Positions 35,301-47,270 of a stretch of 64,000 nucleotides of DNA are shown here, piece by piece. Under the pieces are notes generated by a model. The model had not been told where the DNA came from. It did no database searches and saw nothing but the letters and a program-made list of their open reading frames with translations. Numbering within the stretch: position 1 is the first letter of the stretch; the number at the start of each line of letters is the position of its first letter. The translations under genes and the position numbers were made by a program. Origin of the DNA: [Phialemoniopsis] sp. UDSM-2020 (Eukaryota > Ascomycota > Sordariomycetes > Thyridiales > Thyridiaceae); the NCBI GenBank assembly GCA_018873225.1, contig JAEILZ010000004.1, forward strand, positions 1,240,001 through 1,304,000, given 5' to 3'.

Positions 35301-38300
35301 TCTTTCTTCATGCCTGAGGTGTCAAACGCTAGAGCGGCGCCATCGGGGACGCAGTCGTGCCTGGCTTCATCTTCGCACAATGTACCGTTGCTCGCCCGAC
35401 CCTGGCCAAGTACTCCTCCGTACGGAGTACATGTCATTGATCGACAGAAACAATCAGGGTAGATGTTTGGCATGACGGGTCGGCCAACACTGGAGCAGAC
35501 TGGAGGATCGCTGGCGCGAGAGTCCGGTGACAGGTCCGCCATGGAGACGAAAGATTCAGATGATCTTGACATCACAGTGTTTGGGGCACCTTCCGGGACA
35601 TATCGAGCGCATGCAAGTGCATGGTGTCGGACATGGGCTTGACAAGTCTTCGGTTCCTACCTTGAGCGCATTGCAAGACCTTCTGCATGTCTCCGACTCA
35701 TTCGTCTTGCAGCGACTGACCATGGCACCGGCGCGGACGAGGCTGTTTCTTTGGCACCAGGACTGTCGTGCAAGACCATTACTGTCCCATGATCTTCGAT
35801 CTCATGCATTCCGTCCAGAGCCGGCTTTGGACACCAGTCACATCTTATGGCAGGTGTGTTCGCTAGGCAAGGACTGTCCTCTTTCTCTTCCAACGTTGGT
35901 CAAATATGAGAGTACCCAACCGTGATCCGCGCAGTTTCTATCCGGATATCTGCCTCGATCCAAGCCAACGAGCAGCAACTTCATGCAGCTTCGCTAGTGC
36001 GAATGATGTATGATCTTGTATCTTTTCCTGAGAGTCCTTTTACAAGATGGACAAGGGTTCGAGTGAAAACCCTTCAAGCATCACCACCCTTGCTTGGCCT
36101 CAGGCCTTCAAGTATCTATCTGCATGTGTGAGCCGGCACATACACCAGGCGCTCGAGGCATCCTTCTGAGTTCGGAGTCCAAATGTGGCATTGCTCGGTC
36201 GAATCATTGTTGCAGTGGGCAAAAACTAGATCGGACCGGAAGCCTGAGGCCCAGTTTTCCAGGCCAGAATACCCATTGTCCAAGACTGATTGGTTGCGCA
36301 AGACGTGATAGGGCTTTACGGACAAGAAGGCTCTTTGGAGTAGCAGGCGAACCAGACAGAGGGCATGAGGCATTTACCAGATGCTGTCTCGCCCGATCCA
36401 CAATAACTTTGGTTGGCAGGCAGTACATGATGTTCTGGAAACACTCGGTTAGGTATCGATCAATCGGCTTGCCCTACTCTTGTCCGGCCACTGTACCGAC
36501 AGAGTCTGGAAGAACAAGACAGATGCTCTAGGTGACCGACGAGGCACACACATGTCTGGTCTGACTTATTGCGCTGCATTAGCTCGAGCGCGGCGCATGG
36601 GCCTCGAAAACCAGCATGTATGCGCCGCACTGTGCTGCAGCACATCCGGAGAAGATTTCTCTAGTCGGCGTGTGAAGACTTGAGAAAGCACTGTTGCGAC
36701 TCAGTCATGCGCAGTCCTCCCACGTCCTGTCTCCCTTACGTAGGTGCCAACCATCAGAATTTTCACTCGGTTCCTTTCGACTGCCCAAGGCCAGGCATCA
36801 CACTGTACCCAGTGTTGGCGCATTTTTCACTGCCTACGGAATGATTGTTCGTCGTCAAGCCTGTCGAGTCAATGCGCAACCATCAAACATCTTGATCAGA
36901 GTCTTTACAAGACCCAGAAAAAAACCCTTCTAGGCCTCCCCACCTCCCACACTGTTTCCCACCATTGGCAATGTCTAAAGCGATTAACCATCGCAACGGC
37001 TGCCAATAATTGTTTGGCAGTCGTGATGGATCGGGTCTAGAGAGGGGCCGGTGTACCCTGGATATTGTCCACCTCGGTCTTGGGGTTTCCATTTCGGCTC
37101 GTCGAGGGGACTTGGTCAGGTACCTTCTCCTCACTTGTTGGCCTGGGTTTCCAGGCCATAGGGACTAGCCCAGCTTGAGCCCAGGCTCTTTGGGTGATAG
37201 CTCTTGCTTGCTTGTTTCTCGCTTCGTTCTTAGTGCTTTCCTGCCTCGTCAATATTCTCAAGTTCGCAACGTGAACATGCTTCGCGCTCCAGGTGGACGG
37301 GCGCTGCCGCTGCCGCTCGCGCGCCCTGACAGGCCTTGGCTCTCTCTTTTTTGACTTTGTCTGGCTGCTGTCACAGGCATTTGGTGCGCGTGTCAGGAGT
37401 GCGCCACGTGTAAGCACACGCACAGCGGTCGTGTGCTGGTTTCTACATTTCTGCGCGCTATTTACGTGGGTGGGTGGTGTCCAACGGAATTTGGGGGGGA
37501 CGGACCAGTCGGGGTGTGAGGGGTTTGGCTTGTCGAAGCCACCTTGGCGTCTGCACCTCAGCCTTGATCCAACGGGAGACGGGGGTTTCTGCCGGTCGGC
37601 CCCTGAGCCGATCCCCTTGGATACCCTCGAATCCCGCCACCTCACTGGTCCGGAACTGGAGCCAAGTGGACTCTTAGCACATGGTGCTGTCAGGTACCAG
37701 GCACAGACGCAAACAACCAGCCAATGGCATTGCTGAAGTGCGTCCCGACGGACCTGCGCTTGCAAAACTTCGATCCAGCTAGCGCCAGGTGGATGCGCGA
37801 GCTCCTGTTTTCCAACGCGCTCTTCGGACCCAAACAGGGGTCCCCTAGGCTTTTCTTCCTTTCTTGGAGGACTCCGGCACCAAGAGTGACCCTGCCCGGT
37901 GCACTGTGAACGTACCTCTGGGTACCGCCCGGCGCCATGGAGCGGTCCACTCCCGATCCAGGGACGCATACACCTAGACCCTCGTCCCACAAGTGTCCAA
38001 GTCTCGTTGCTGACCTGGCGCATTTATCCTGCAAGATGCGGTGAAATGTAGGCCATTGTCTGCACTGTGGTCATATCGAGTTAATAACCAACCTGACGGA
38101 TTGGCACGGGATATATTTGGAGGCCGACTCGGGAGCCGGGGAAAAGGATTCACAGGAATCCATTCCCAGAGGGCGACGTCACCCGATGTCCGCCAGCATT
38201 CCTGGTGAAGCGTCCGGAGGTGGCTGCGCAGCTACGTAGTCTGGCGACCGGGCCTCGTTTCACCTTGTCGAGTCAGTGAAAGGAATGCGGGAGCTACCAA

Positions 38301-38500
38301 CCACGAGGACGCGGCACACAGTACGAGACTTGTAACCCTCCATCCTCGAGAATGCTTTCACACCACCACCATGTGGACCAGACACCACGACGTCCACAAC
38401 ACCATGCAGGTGAAGTGGGTGCTTCGACCCACTGCGGCAGCGCCCCTTCGACAAAGCCTTCTTTCTCGTCGGTAGACCGCTGGACCCTCTCCCTCCGCGC
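32344..38500. other. Long gene-sparse region
   Basis: About 6.2 kb without a supportable gene. The longest open frame (minus, 37037-38023) lacks an ATG-anchored domain or coding bias. The perfect 12-bp palindrome CTCCGTACGGAG lies at 35416-35427. The mixed composition shows no strong RIP-like AT skew, and no transposon protein motif was recognised. Confidence 0.5.
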
Positions 38501-38528
38501 GTTCATGGACACGGATTCCTTGTTCGAC

Positions 38529-38537
38529 TTATAAAAG
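38529..38537 (+). promoter_or_regulatory. TATA box of the secreted protein gene
   Basis: TTATAAAAG, a strong TATA element, about 390 bp upstream of the ATG at 38923. The interval is CA/CT-rich and contains no ATG, which fits a single long leader starting about 30 bp downstream. Confidence 0.75.
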
Positions 38538-38922
38538 GCGTGGACGAGTCCCGCACTTTGATTTCGAGCATTCCCCAACCTTCCTTTCCAGCCCTGCTCA
38601 GACCCGGTGATTCTTTTTCGTCCTTCGACAATAAACCACATTCCTTGCTTCATCGCAAAGTCCTTCACTCCTTGTAGACTTTGTTGATCAAAGACAACAA
38701 CCACCACCTACCACTACTATCCTTTCCAAGACTCTTGACGCAAGACGCCAACCCACGACGTAACGTTCGTCATATCAAACAATCGCACCACGCGGAACAT
38801 ACATATCTACAGCCTCCCGGCAAACATTCAAGACATTTTCGTGATCCCACGACTCAACTCATCTCAAACACACCTGAGAAACTTACCAACCTTGACGGTT
38901 TGATAAACATCACCTTTTCAAA

Positions 38923-39480
38923 ATGCAGTACTTCAAGATCGCTTCTCTCCTGGCTGCTGCCATCGCCTCGGTCCAGGCCACCAACCACGTCACCCTCAAG
39001 TCTCTGGACGACGTTGACCGCACCGTCTACTTCACCCCCAGTGCTGGCCACGCTGCCGTCAACTCGGTCGAGGTCGCCGCCGGCAAGTCTGTGACTGTCG
39101 AGATCCCCTTCCAGTGGGTTGGCAACTGGCACGGTGTCATCAAGGGCCAGGCCAACGGTGACGGCATGCTCGGCGAGGTCACCTTCGACGGCTGGGGTGG
39201 CAAGAACTACTTTGACGTCTCTGCCATTGTCAACCCCAACGACAAGGACAACGTCTCTGAGATGTGGCCCGCCGACGAGCCCAACACTCCCACCTCGGGC
39301 TGCAAGAGCTTCCCCTGCAACAACGCTTACTACCTCTGGGACGATGTCCAGACCCGTGTCACCACGCAGTCTCACATCATCTGCACCCTGTCCAAGAACG
39401 GCTACTCCGCTTCCAAGCGCGATGCCGAGGAGGACACCGAGGAGAAGCTCTCTCGCGACTTTGTCCTGGGCAAGAAATAA
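38923..39480 (+). CDS. Small secreted protein of the fungal 'Dnase1 protein' type
   Basis: Secreted protein of 185 aa, no coding intron. Signal peptide MQYFKIASLLAAAIASVQA, then a beta-rich domain with YFTPSAGHAAVNSVEV, FQWVGNWHGVIKG, EVTFDGWGGKNYFDVSAIVN and SGCKSFPCNNAYYLWDD. Such proteins are often named Dnase1 in fungal databases, but I see no DNase I catalytic motif and treat the function as unknown; the fold may be thaumatin-like (inference). Cysteines at 127, 132 and 154. A Lys-Arg at 165-166 precedes an acidic tail and could be a Kex2 site removing the last 19 residues. Codons are almost all C-ending, and with the strong TATA box this points to very high expression. The gene stands alone in a gene-sparse zone. 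Confidence 0.85.
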   Translation: MQYFKIASLLAAAIASVQATNHVTLKSLDDVDRTVYFTPSAGHAAVNSVEVAAGKSVTVEIPFQWVGNWHGVIKGQANGDGMLGEVTFDGWGGKNYFDVSAIVNPNDKDNVSEMWPADEPNTPTSGCKSFPCNNAYYLWDDVQTRVTTQSHIICTLSKNGYSASKRDAEEDTEEKLSRDFVLGKK

Positions 39481-42400
39481 ATGCAACTCGTTTTGTTTTT
39501 TTGTTTCTTGATTCCGGAGTCCAACAAGTTCGGTCCCGCAGCAAGCAGTGCGAGGCGGAGCCGAACGCCAAAGCGCGGGCATTATGAGTTTACGACAACT
39601 TTTCAAGACCTTTCACTTCTCTGGGTGGGAATTTTGGGGAAGACCAATTTTTAGAACGATACCCCTTCTCACCTCCACGCGAGGGAGAGAAAGTCCAAAG
39701 AGGCTGGTTTCTCAGGAAAATCCTCTTTCGTCCTTCTCCCCCCAGAACACGCGCGGGGGGTCCAAGCCTTCAAGCAAGGCCATGATTTTTGGTTTTTTAG
39801 ACTTGGGAAAGACAAGGCAAGACGGGACATGAGCACATACAACACAACGACCACGGTTGAAGGCGCTTCTTGGCTTTGATGGTTTCAGGAGTTCCACCGT
39901 GGCCATTCAAAAACCCAACAGTCTCGTATTCTCTGTTTTCGTCCCTTGGCTGGATTCTCCCGATCCCTTCTTTGTCTGCGAGCCACGTAGACAAAGCTGA
40001 GATGCGAGGTTTCAGCCTGGGGAGGGTTACACTGAGCCGGGCTGGCATTCACTTCAAAACTTTACAAACTTTCATGACACTCGCTTACACATGAACTTTT
40101 GAGTTTCTACTTCATCCTGTATATATTTGGGAAAGAGATTGGTCTGGTGTTTCATCGCCTTTCTCTTCCTCTTTCTTTCTCACTTCTTTACCTTTTTTTT
40201 TGTGAAAACAATAGAACAAAATATCTATGAACAAAGCACTCATCGCGCAGATCTCAGTCTTCGTGTGAACCAACAATGATGCGCGCGCGCGTAACAGCTC
40301 TCTCTTTCTTTGCTTCTTTCTTTCCACCTTACCCACCATCAGCTGTGCTCAGCTTGTGCGACGATCGCGATGCCTTGCATACAAGCTAGGGATCCCAGAG
40401 AACAAGGATTATTTTTCTCGCTCTTGTGCCTCTCTCTCTTTTGTGTAGCGCATGTTTTACTTGTACAATGGAGCAAGGTGGAGAGGGGAGAGGGGGGAAG
40501 ATCCGATCTGGGCCTCTCAGGATCCATCCATTTTGGGACCTGAGAGACTCGAAGTTCTCATTCTTTTGTTCTCACTGTGTATACAAAGACCCACTATTGG
40601 GCTGGGATGCCAAGTACACCCGCCCCGGTCGAGCATGTACGTACACACGCGTTTCTTGGCGTAGATCCGGCTGGTTTGCCTGTTTTCTCGGTTGGTGCGC
40701 ACTTTCTTGGCGCCGGTACAGTGCTTCTTTCTTTTTGCGTTCTTTTACCACCCCTGTAGCTTCCTCGGTACGTACCTGATTTTTCGGTGCCTGGCGTGCC
40801 TGGCCCTTTTCTGTGCCTGATCTGTGTGCCTGGCCTGAGCGCGGTACTTTTCCGGAACAGCAGGCCTCGAGTCTGCGTTGCAGTGCGTTGCGTGTCGTGT
40901 GCAAGGGGCCCAGGGGCAGGATGTCTCTTCAGCTGTTCTGGCTCCCCCCTCGTCCAGTGAGTGGTGCTGTTTGCGTAAGCTGGCAATGCGGTGCCTGGAT
41001 TGGGTTTCGTGGTGGTGGTGGTGAATGGGCACATTCTTCACATGCCGAGTCCTGCATCAGGCATTTGCGATCAAAGAGAAGGCCGGGCACTTGGCAGGCA
41101 GGCACAGGAATGTACCGAAGACTTTGACACAAAGGCTTGTCCTCGTCACAGTGGAGAGGGATCAGCGCGCTTTGTGCATGGAGCTCGATACTTGTTTCTC
41201 TCTCTGGCCCATTGTCTACTTCGCTATTTCTAACTCGTTTTGGTGTGTACACACACAAACACATACCGTATGTGTGTTTACGTTGAACTAGCTTAGCAGT
41301 TGCTAGGCAGATTTTCTAACGACAATGGGGAGCTTTGACGGTGTCATCGATCATCCCCGGAGAAGGAGGTCCAGTTCACCAGTCAAATAGGTCTTTGTTT
41401 TGATGATCTTGGGGCAGAGACTAACTAACGGACAAAGAACTACGGAGTGAACCGTCTGCCAAACCATAAGCTGTCTCGGCTGTCAGCCAAACATTTGCAT
41501 GTGGAGGAGAAGCTCAACCGAGTCCCAGAGAACTACTGCATGTCATCAGTCAGATCAGTCAAATCAATCAATCAATCGTAGATGATGTGCTGATCCGATT
41601 GGGATACATGGTAGAACTTAGGCACTTGTCGAGACATGTACACCGAGTTCCATCGGGATGGCGGGTGGTCTTCTCAACACCCACTCGAGACCAAACGAAA
41701 CGGGCTGCATATTGCCAACCCCATCTACTGCCATATAAACAAACACACCAACCATCAATTACATCTTACAAACCTCCTCGGGCAACCGGGATCGACATGT
41801 GCAAGAGATGTTTTGGTCCTGGCTCCATTTCTTCAGTGCACTGCAGTAGTCGAGAAGTCATGCAAGTTCATACTCCGTAAGCCAAAACGCAGTGTGCCGA
41901 CGTCAAAGACGAGAAAAGCAATGAGAGAGAGGCAAGTCTTGTCGGCACATGCATCCCACATTCTGCGCATACCCGATCGAACGATCAATTTCGAGTCTTT
42001 GTTTCGAGTCCGTGTGATATCGCACATGTTGTACTGAATCGCCAGCGCATCCAGAGTCAAAAAAGAGGCACCGGCTCCCCGCACTGCATATGCACCTCAT
42101 CATCAAAGCACGGTCTTCCATTTGCCTCTTGTGCGTTTCCAAACCTGACTTCACGAGCCAAACGGGATGACAACATCGCCCGCGGGGAAAGCAAATTAGT
42201 CGTGCATTGCATATCTGTAGCGTATAAGCACCTGAACGCCATCAGGGTCTTACTTTTCATGCTTGTTGGCTTTTGACTTTTTAGAGACAGTTGCTTTCGC
42301 TAGACAGCGCGTGCATATATGCAGCCGGTCAAGCGATACGGCAAATTCCTGCCCGGCCATCCTCGCCAAAGCCAAACTACCGCAGCGTGCCATCCCGCAA

Positions 42401-43131
42401 CGCAACGTTCAAGGGAGAGAGAGGCTTGCCGGCGCAGGGTCTGAAACATCGACTACTGCATGGCCGCATGTCATGTCGTTCCCGGACACCGGTCTATTGC
42501 GGTGGGTTTGAACTGACGGCACCGGAAGACGCCGGTGCGTTTCGAACTGTTGACGTCCTTCTAGAACGTAGAAGTAAGGGAACAAGTGAAGACTTGACGG
42601 GCCCTCCGCCAAGCAAGGGTTCAATCGTGTTCAATGGCCGAAAATACAGTGCCCGCCAACCTGGAATGCAAACGAGCGGCGTGTGCCTTGGCAAACACGA
42701 GGGGCTTCATCTCGTACTCGATAGACAAAGTGCACCATCTATATCTCCCATAATGTTTCGGCTTATGCCGTGCGCCGTAAACCACCCGGGGACCGCCGTT
42801 GTCATGCGGCAAAACTTGCCATATCCCCACGTCGAGGGGGGAAGACAGCACCGTCGGAGCCGTCGGGTGCTTCATGTACACGCCGTGCTCTCTCGGGTTC
42901 GGGAATCATTCTAGAAGGAAGTGGATGCGGGGACGTAAATTGAAGTCTCATATCACTACACGCTTAAATGCCTGCCTTAATGTCTTCTATATCATATCAA
43001 TGGCAAAATAGGGAAGAGAAAACCGGGGGCCCAATCAGCACGGGAGCCTCGTCTGCCGTCCAGGCACCACTGTCCCGACCCTGGCACCGTACCGTGAATT
43101 TGCAGGTTAAAGCCCGCTTATGCTATTCATA
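39481..43131. other. Intergenic region with a promoter-like pyrimidine tract
   Basis: 3.65 kb with no supported gene. The plus strand is strikingly pyrimidine-rich at about 40140-40200 and 40295-40335, like the core promoter and transcription start of a plus-strand fungal gene, yet nothing downstream looks coding. A GC alternating run lies at about 40280-40290. Tandem CAAT copies lie near 41563-41576. Motifs TACGGAGT (41441-41448) and TACTCCGTA (41871-41879) are present. Confidence 0.5.
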
Positions 43132-46100
43132 TCAGCCGTCCTTCTTGGCAGCCGCATCCTCCTTTTTCTCTTCGCTCTTGCTCTCTTCGTCGGGAGTAGT
43201 TGTAGACTCCGCCGTCGGCTGATCGCCCTCTCCAGACGGCCTGGCAGAGGCAGCCGGCGATGCCGCTGCTGACGGGGCCTCCGCCGCTGGTGCCGCTGGC
43301 GGAGGAGCGGGAGCCTCGATTGTCTTGCTGTCGATGATCGACTTGAGATGATCGCCGGTGTCGCCGAACCCGTCCATTTTGCCCAGCCGAGCCGTGAAGA
43401 AGTCGATGTCACGCAACATGCTACGATTTACATTGTTAGCTACCAAGCCCCATACATCTCAAAGAGCATTCTGGAAACATACCTGTTCCGGCCGACCTCG
43501 GTTTTGACGTCAGCCACCTGGAACGCCTTGCCAAACTGTTCCTTGTAACTAGCAAAGACGGGCACCATAATCATGAGCACTCTATTCTCGGGAAGTGTCT
43601 TAGTCAAATTGCGCTGCAGCATCGATGTTTCCTTGCAGAGAGTATTCATGTACGGGTGGACTGCATCGTCGCTGCTGTCCCAGACAATCGTCTTCATCGT
43701 TTTGCTGTGCGCCACGGCTCGACCACTCATGATCTCAACAAGCTTATCGTAGATGTTGTTCTGGTGCTCTTGGTACCCGCGCTTGACCTTATCAAACTCG
43801 CCCATCAGGTTGGCGACTGGAGGCCCGGCGCCGGCGTGGCGCCGGGCCAGCTCACGGATATGCGGGATCAGGGTCACAATGAAGCCGAGTGCCTGCGAGG
43901 CGAGTGCCAAATGCTTCGTGGTGATGTTCTTGAGACCGGCTGACTTGGTGGCTCCCGCTCCTAGAATGAGCTGCGTGCATCGAGAGTTGAAGAACTGCAG
44001 GTAGGAAATCAATGACACAGAAATGTCTGGGGTCATCGAAGGCATGGACACCATTAGATGCAAGAACTGCGACAAACCATCCAGGCACAGAATGGCCGAG
44101 TTGGGAAGAAGGAAAGATTCTTCCTCGATGACAGCTCCACGTGTTTTCGGTTTCGCGGTCCCGTTTGTCTGGGTTGGGTCGTCCGTCTCGTCAATCTCGT
44201 CGTTTTCAGGATCTACATCAGAGTATGGTATCCAGACCTTGGTGCCGTCGGACCATGTCGCGTCATCTTTGGTACTTGACTTGAGAACTCGATCGAGAAG
44301 CTCGGTATGCTTCTCATCAAAGTCCTTCGCATCCCACTGATCTGACTCCATGCCTTGAGCAAGCTTCTGCTTCTCAACGTCCCCGTGTTGCTGTACGAAC
44401 TCCCTAATGTGGCCATTGACGACGTTCTTGAGGGTCGTGCCACTGCGTCCGGAAATGGCTTCGCATTCGTTGGCGAAATGGAGGTTGAGCGTGAAATACC
44501 GAAGGAACCAGATCAAGGATAGATGAGTGCTTTGTTCCGCTCGTGTACGAAGAACTCGGACGATTCTGTCTTGTGCAACGTCGACGGCCTGCCCGACCAG
44601 ATTAGATAGGTCTAGAGCCTTGTGCAATTCTTCTTGCGCTTCGAGCGCCGCTATTGACATCCTTCTGCCGCCGGGGCTGATGGGTGGCGACCGGATCTGG
44701 GGCGACTTAAGCCCTTCAAATTCCGAGTCGTCGCCAATGGAGCTTGCCACATCAAGCAATACTTTCGCCTGCGTGGAGAGCCGTCGCAAGGTTTCGGTGA
44801 CGCCTATGTAGACTTTGACCAGCAGCTCTTCGGCATCTTCTGGTTCGAGAGCCTTGAGATTTCTAGCAAGAGTAGAGCCTTTGTCCTGTTGGCTACGTTG
44901 CCTGCCGCCCATTGTTGATGAAGACATCATTGACTCATTATCGTCATCATTGGAGCTTGGCAACGGTCGTTTGATCAGGTTCCGGAGCTCCCTCAAGAGC
45001 GCCTCCCGATAAGATAGAGTAGCCGGCCCGAGATATCTTGAACGGTGTAGACCATGCAGAATAGGCATCAGCTCAGCTCGGAGATCCTCGGTAGCAGTCA
45101 GATACGAGGGAAAGGCAGACGGCTCTCGCGCGTGGCCACCTCTCGCTCGCAACGAGGCGCTACTCCAGCGCATGAGCACTTCTCGCGAAGAAACATTATC
45201 GACGTGACGACGCACGTCAGCCATGAGAGTAGCTACCAGCTTCGACTCGTAGGCCTTCCCTACCCTGAACCGAAGAGTTTCTATATCTTCGTTGACGCCC
45301 TGAAGAGCTGTTGCTCCTCTAAGATCTCGGACACGCGGTTTCTGGTCCGAAATCGAACCAAACGAGACCGGTGTATCTACCTCGCCCGCGATGAGTCGCT
45401 CTAGTGAGTCGACACTATCGAGTGCCTTCTCGAGCTCCCCTTCGTCGACCAGAGACTCGCAAACAGCTACTTTCTCGACGATGGTTCGTAATTGCAAGAC
45501 GGCATCATGCAGTTGCTGAAGGTTCTCACGCTTTCGCCGCCGTTGCACAATGTCCAGTCCGCTTGTCGCTATCTCTTCGTCAAGGGTCTCAAGCTCAGCT
45601 CTTAATGCCCTGATCTTCTCTACCGACTCGGCAGCCTCTGTGTGTAGTTCCTTCAGAGATCCGAGGGCTGTAAAGAATGTGGACGACGCAGTAGAGATTG
45701 AGGATATAAGATGCATTTCCACGGTATCCATGTACCATGACAGCTTCTCTTGGAGAATGGCGTTGGTCGCGAGTGCTTTCCTCGGCGCAGCCGCACGGCC
45801 ATTGGCGGCTTGCTTCTCCTCATTGCTTCCGGGTGTAGGGCGAACCACTTCGGACCGCTCACTGACAATGTCGAATGTGCGCGGGTTCTCGAGGTGGAAA
45901 TCGTCGTCAAAATAGACGTTGGGTATGGTAGATAGCGGCGGAGGTCCTTGTGACGTCTTTTTGATGAATCCTGAGCTTGATCTCCTCAGGGGGCTGGGCA
46001 TCTCCAAAGCTGACAGTGAAGAGATGGATGAGATCGACGCTTTCCTCGTTGATGATGGCCTTCTACCCGGCTTGAGATGTCCATCGTCCAGCAGTTCAGC

Positions 46101-46586
46101 TACGTCATCTTGTTTACTGCTTCGACGCTGCGACCCATCCGCGCCTTCCTCCTCGTTCTCCTTGGCTCTCCTGAGCTGCTCATATAGTGCTCCGACCTGG
46201 GTAAGGTATGGCGCGAATTCGGCGGCGTCGACATGGGGTATATTCGTCAGTGTGACCGGTGGGATATCTTTCGCCGTCGGCGGCTTGTGGGCACTCGATG
46301 CAGGAGCTGATGTATGAGGTAGCAGACCAGTGCGTACGATTGGTGTCTGCAAGAGCGTCGAGATGGCGTTCTGTCCGGACTCCAGCACGGCGCTAGCCCA
46401 GCTCCCCGGTATGGTATCCAACGAACCCCCGATGGAGTGAATCGAGCTAGCCACCGACTCCCTCCGCTGTCGTGGGAAGCCAGTTGCGGACCCTTGCCGG
46501 TGGAAAGGGAAGTCGGACCGGTGGGCGTGCGGCGTCATCGGTGACAAGCTGTCAACAGACTTTCGGCCATCGGCGTTTGCGAACAT
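43132..46586 (-). CDS. VPS54: GARP complex subunit Vps54
   Basis: Subunit of the Golgi-associated retrograde protein (GARP) tethering complex, which captures endosome-derived vesicles at the trans-Golgi. Exons 46586-43483 and 43420-43132 encode 1130 aa. The longer open frame begins at a GTG (46601), so the first ATG was used. The N-terminal ~200 residues are Ser-rich but contain the conserved IPPVTLTNIPHVDAAEFAPYL. A helical Vps54 N-domain with coiled coil lies at about 255-430 (LHTEAAESVEKIRALRAEL). The C-terminal Vps54-like helical domain is at ~835-1030, including LDGLSQFLHLMVSMP and FFNSRCTQLILGAGA. The last ~70 residues are Ala/Pro/Glu/Lys-rich and probably disordered. The 62-nt intron joins NRS to MLRDIDFFTARLGKMDG. 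Confidence 0.93.
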
Positions 46587-47270
46587 GGTGTCCAAAGTCA
46601 CTTGCGCCTCTTCATACCAAATCTCCGATGCTACCTCCCCCCCTTCGCCACAACCTCCTGGCTTATAGATTCTCGAATTGCGAGAGCAGCTGTCAAAGGC
46701 AACATACAGCTATGACAGTTACCTAGGAAGCATCGCCGGAAGACAAAGGGGGCGGCTGGTCGGCGACTTGTGCTCACGGAATAAGCCTTCTCGGTGGAGA
46801 CTGGTTTTCTCGCGATTGTGTGAGGTCCTCCCTGGATATAAGCTCGGGCGTTGAGTAATGTGTTGTTACGAAGCTCGATTTGCTTGGTATCATCAATCCC
46901 CGATACCCCATGCTCCGAGGTACCTACCCTTACGTATCATCAACGGAACTGTTACGGGGCCCGAAGATCGACTGATTGGCCAGGTCTCCACTCACGTGGT
47001 GATAAGATTACCTCTCCCAAAACAGAAAGACCAGGAGCTAATTAATGCAATCACTTTATTTTAGCGCGTCAAAAGGGAGGACGCGACGCGTTTTGCACGC
47101 GCTCTCCGACCCCTCCAAACCCTTTATCGTTGTTCGCCTTTCCATCCACAGCTTTGGCATTATTTTGATCAGATCAACCCCATTTCCCGTTGTTGCAAAA
47201 GTTGTTGCAAGAGCCTCTTGACTGATTGTTTCGTCTTTCAGAGCAACACTCCATACAACAATCATCCACG
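46587..47270. promoter_or_regulatory. Divergent promoter of VPS54 and MCM5
   Basis: 684 bp between opposite ATGs. No ORF of note. It includes an MCB-type element near the MCM5 side (listed separately). Confidence 0.65.
47086..47091. promoter_or_regulatory. MCB element (ACGCGT) upstream of MCM5
   Basis: ACGCGT, the MluI cell cycle box bound by MBF-type factors, within GACGCGACGCGTTT and 180 bp upstream of the MCM5 ATG. G1/S control of MCM genes through this box is established in yeasts. Its use here is inferred from position. Confidence 0.6.

Noticed and set aside
37037..38023. 328-codon minus-strand open frame
   Set aside because: No recognisable domain; Arg/Ser/Pro/Gly-rich translation typical of a random GC-rich frame, with an overlapping frame on the plus strand of similar quality.
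38923..39480. DNase I activity for the secreted protein
   Set aside because: The family is often labelled Dnase1 in databases, but no DNase I catalytic motif is present.
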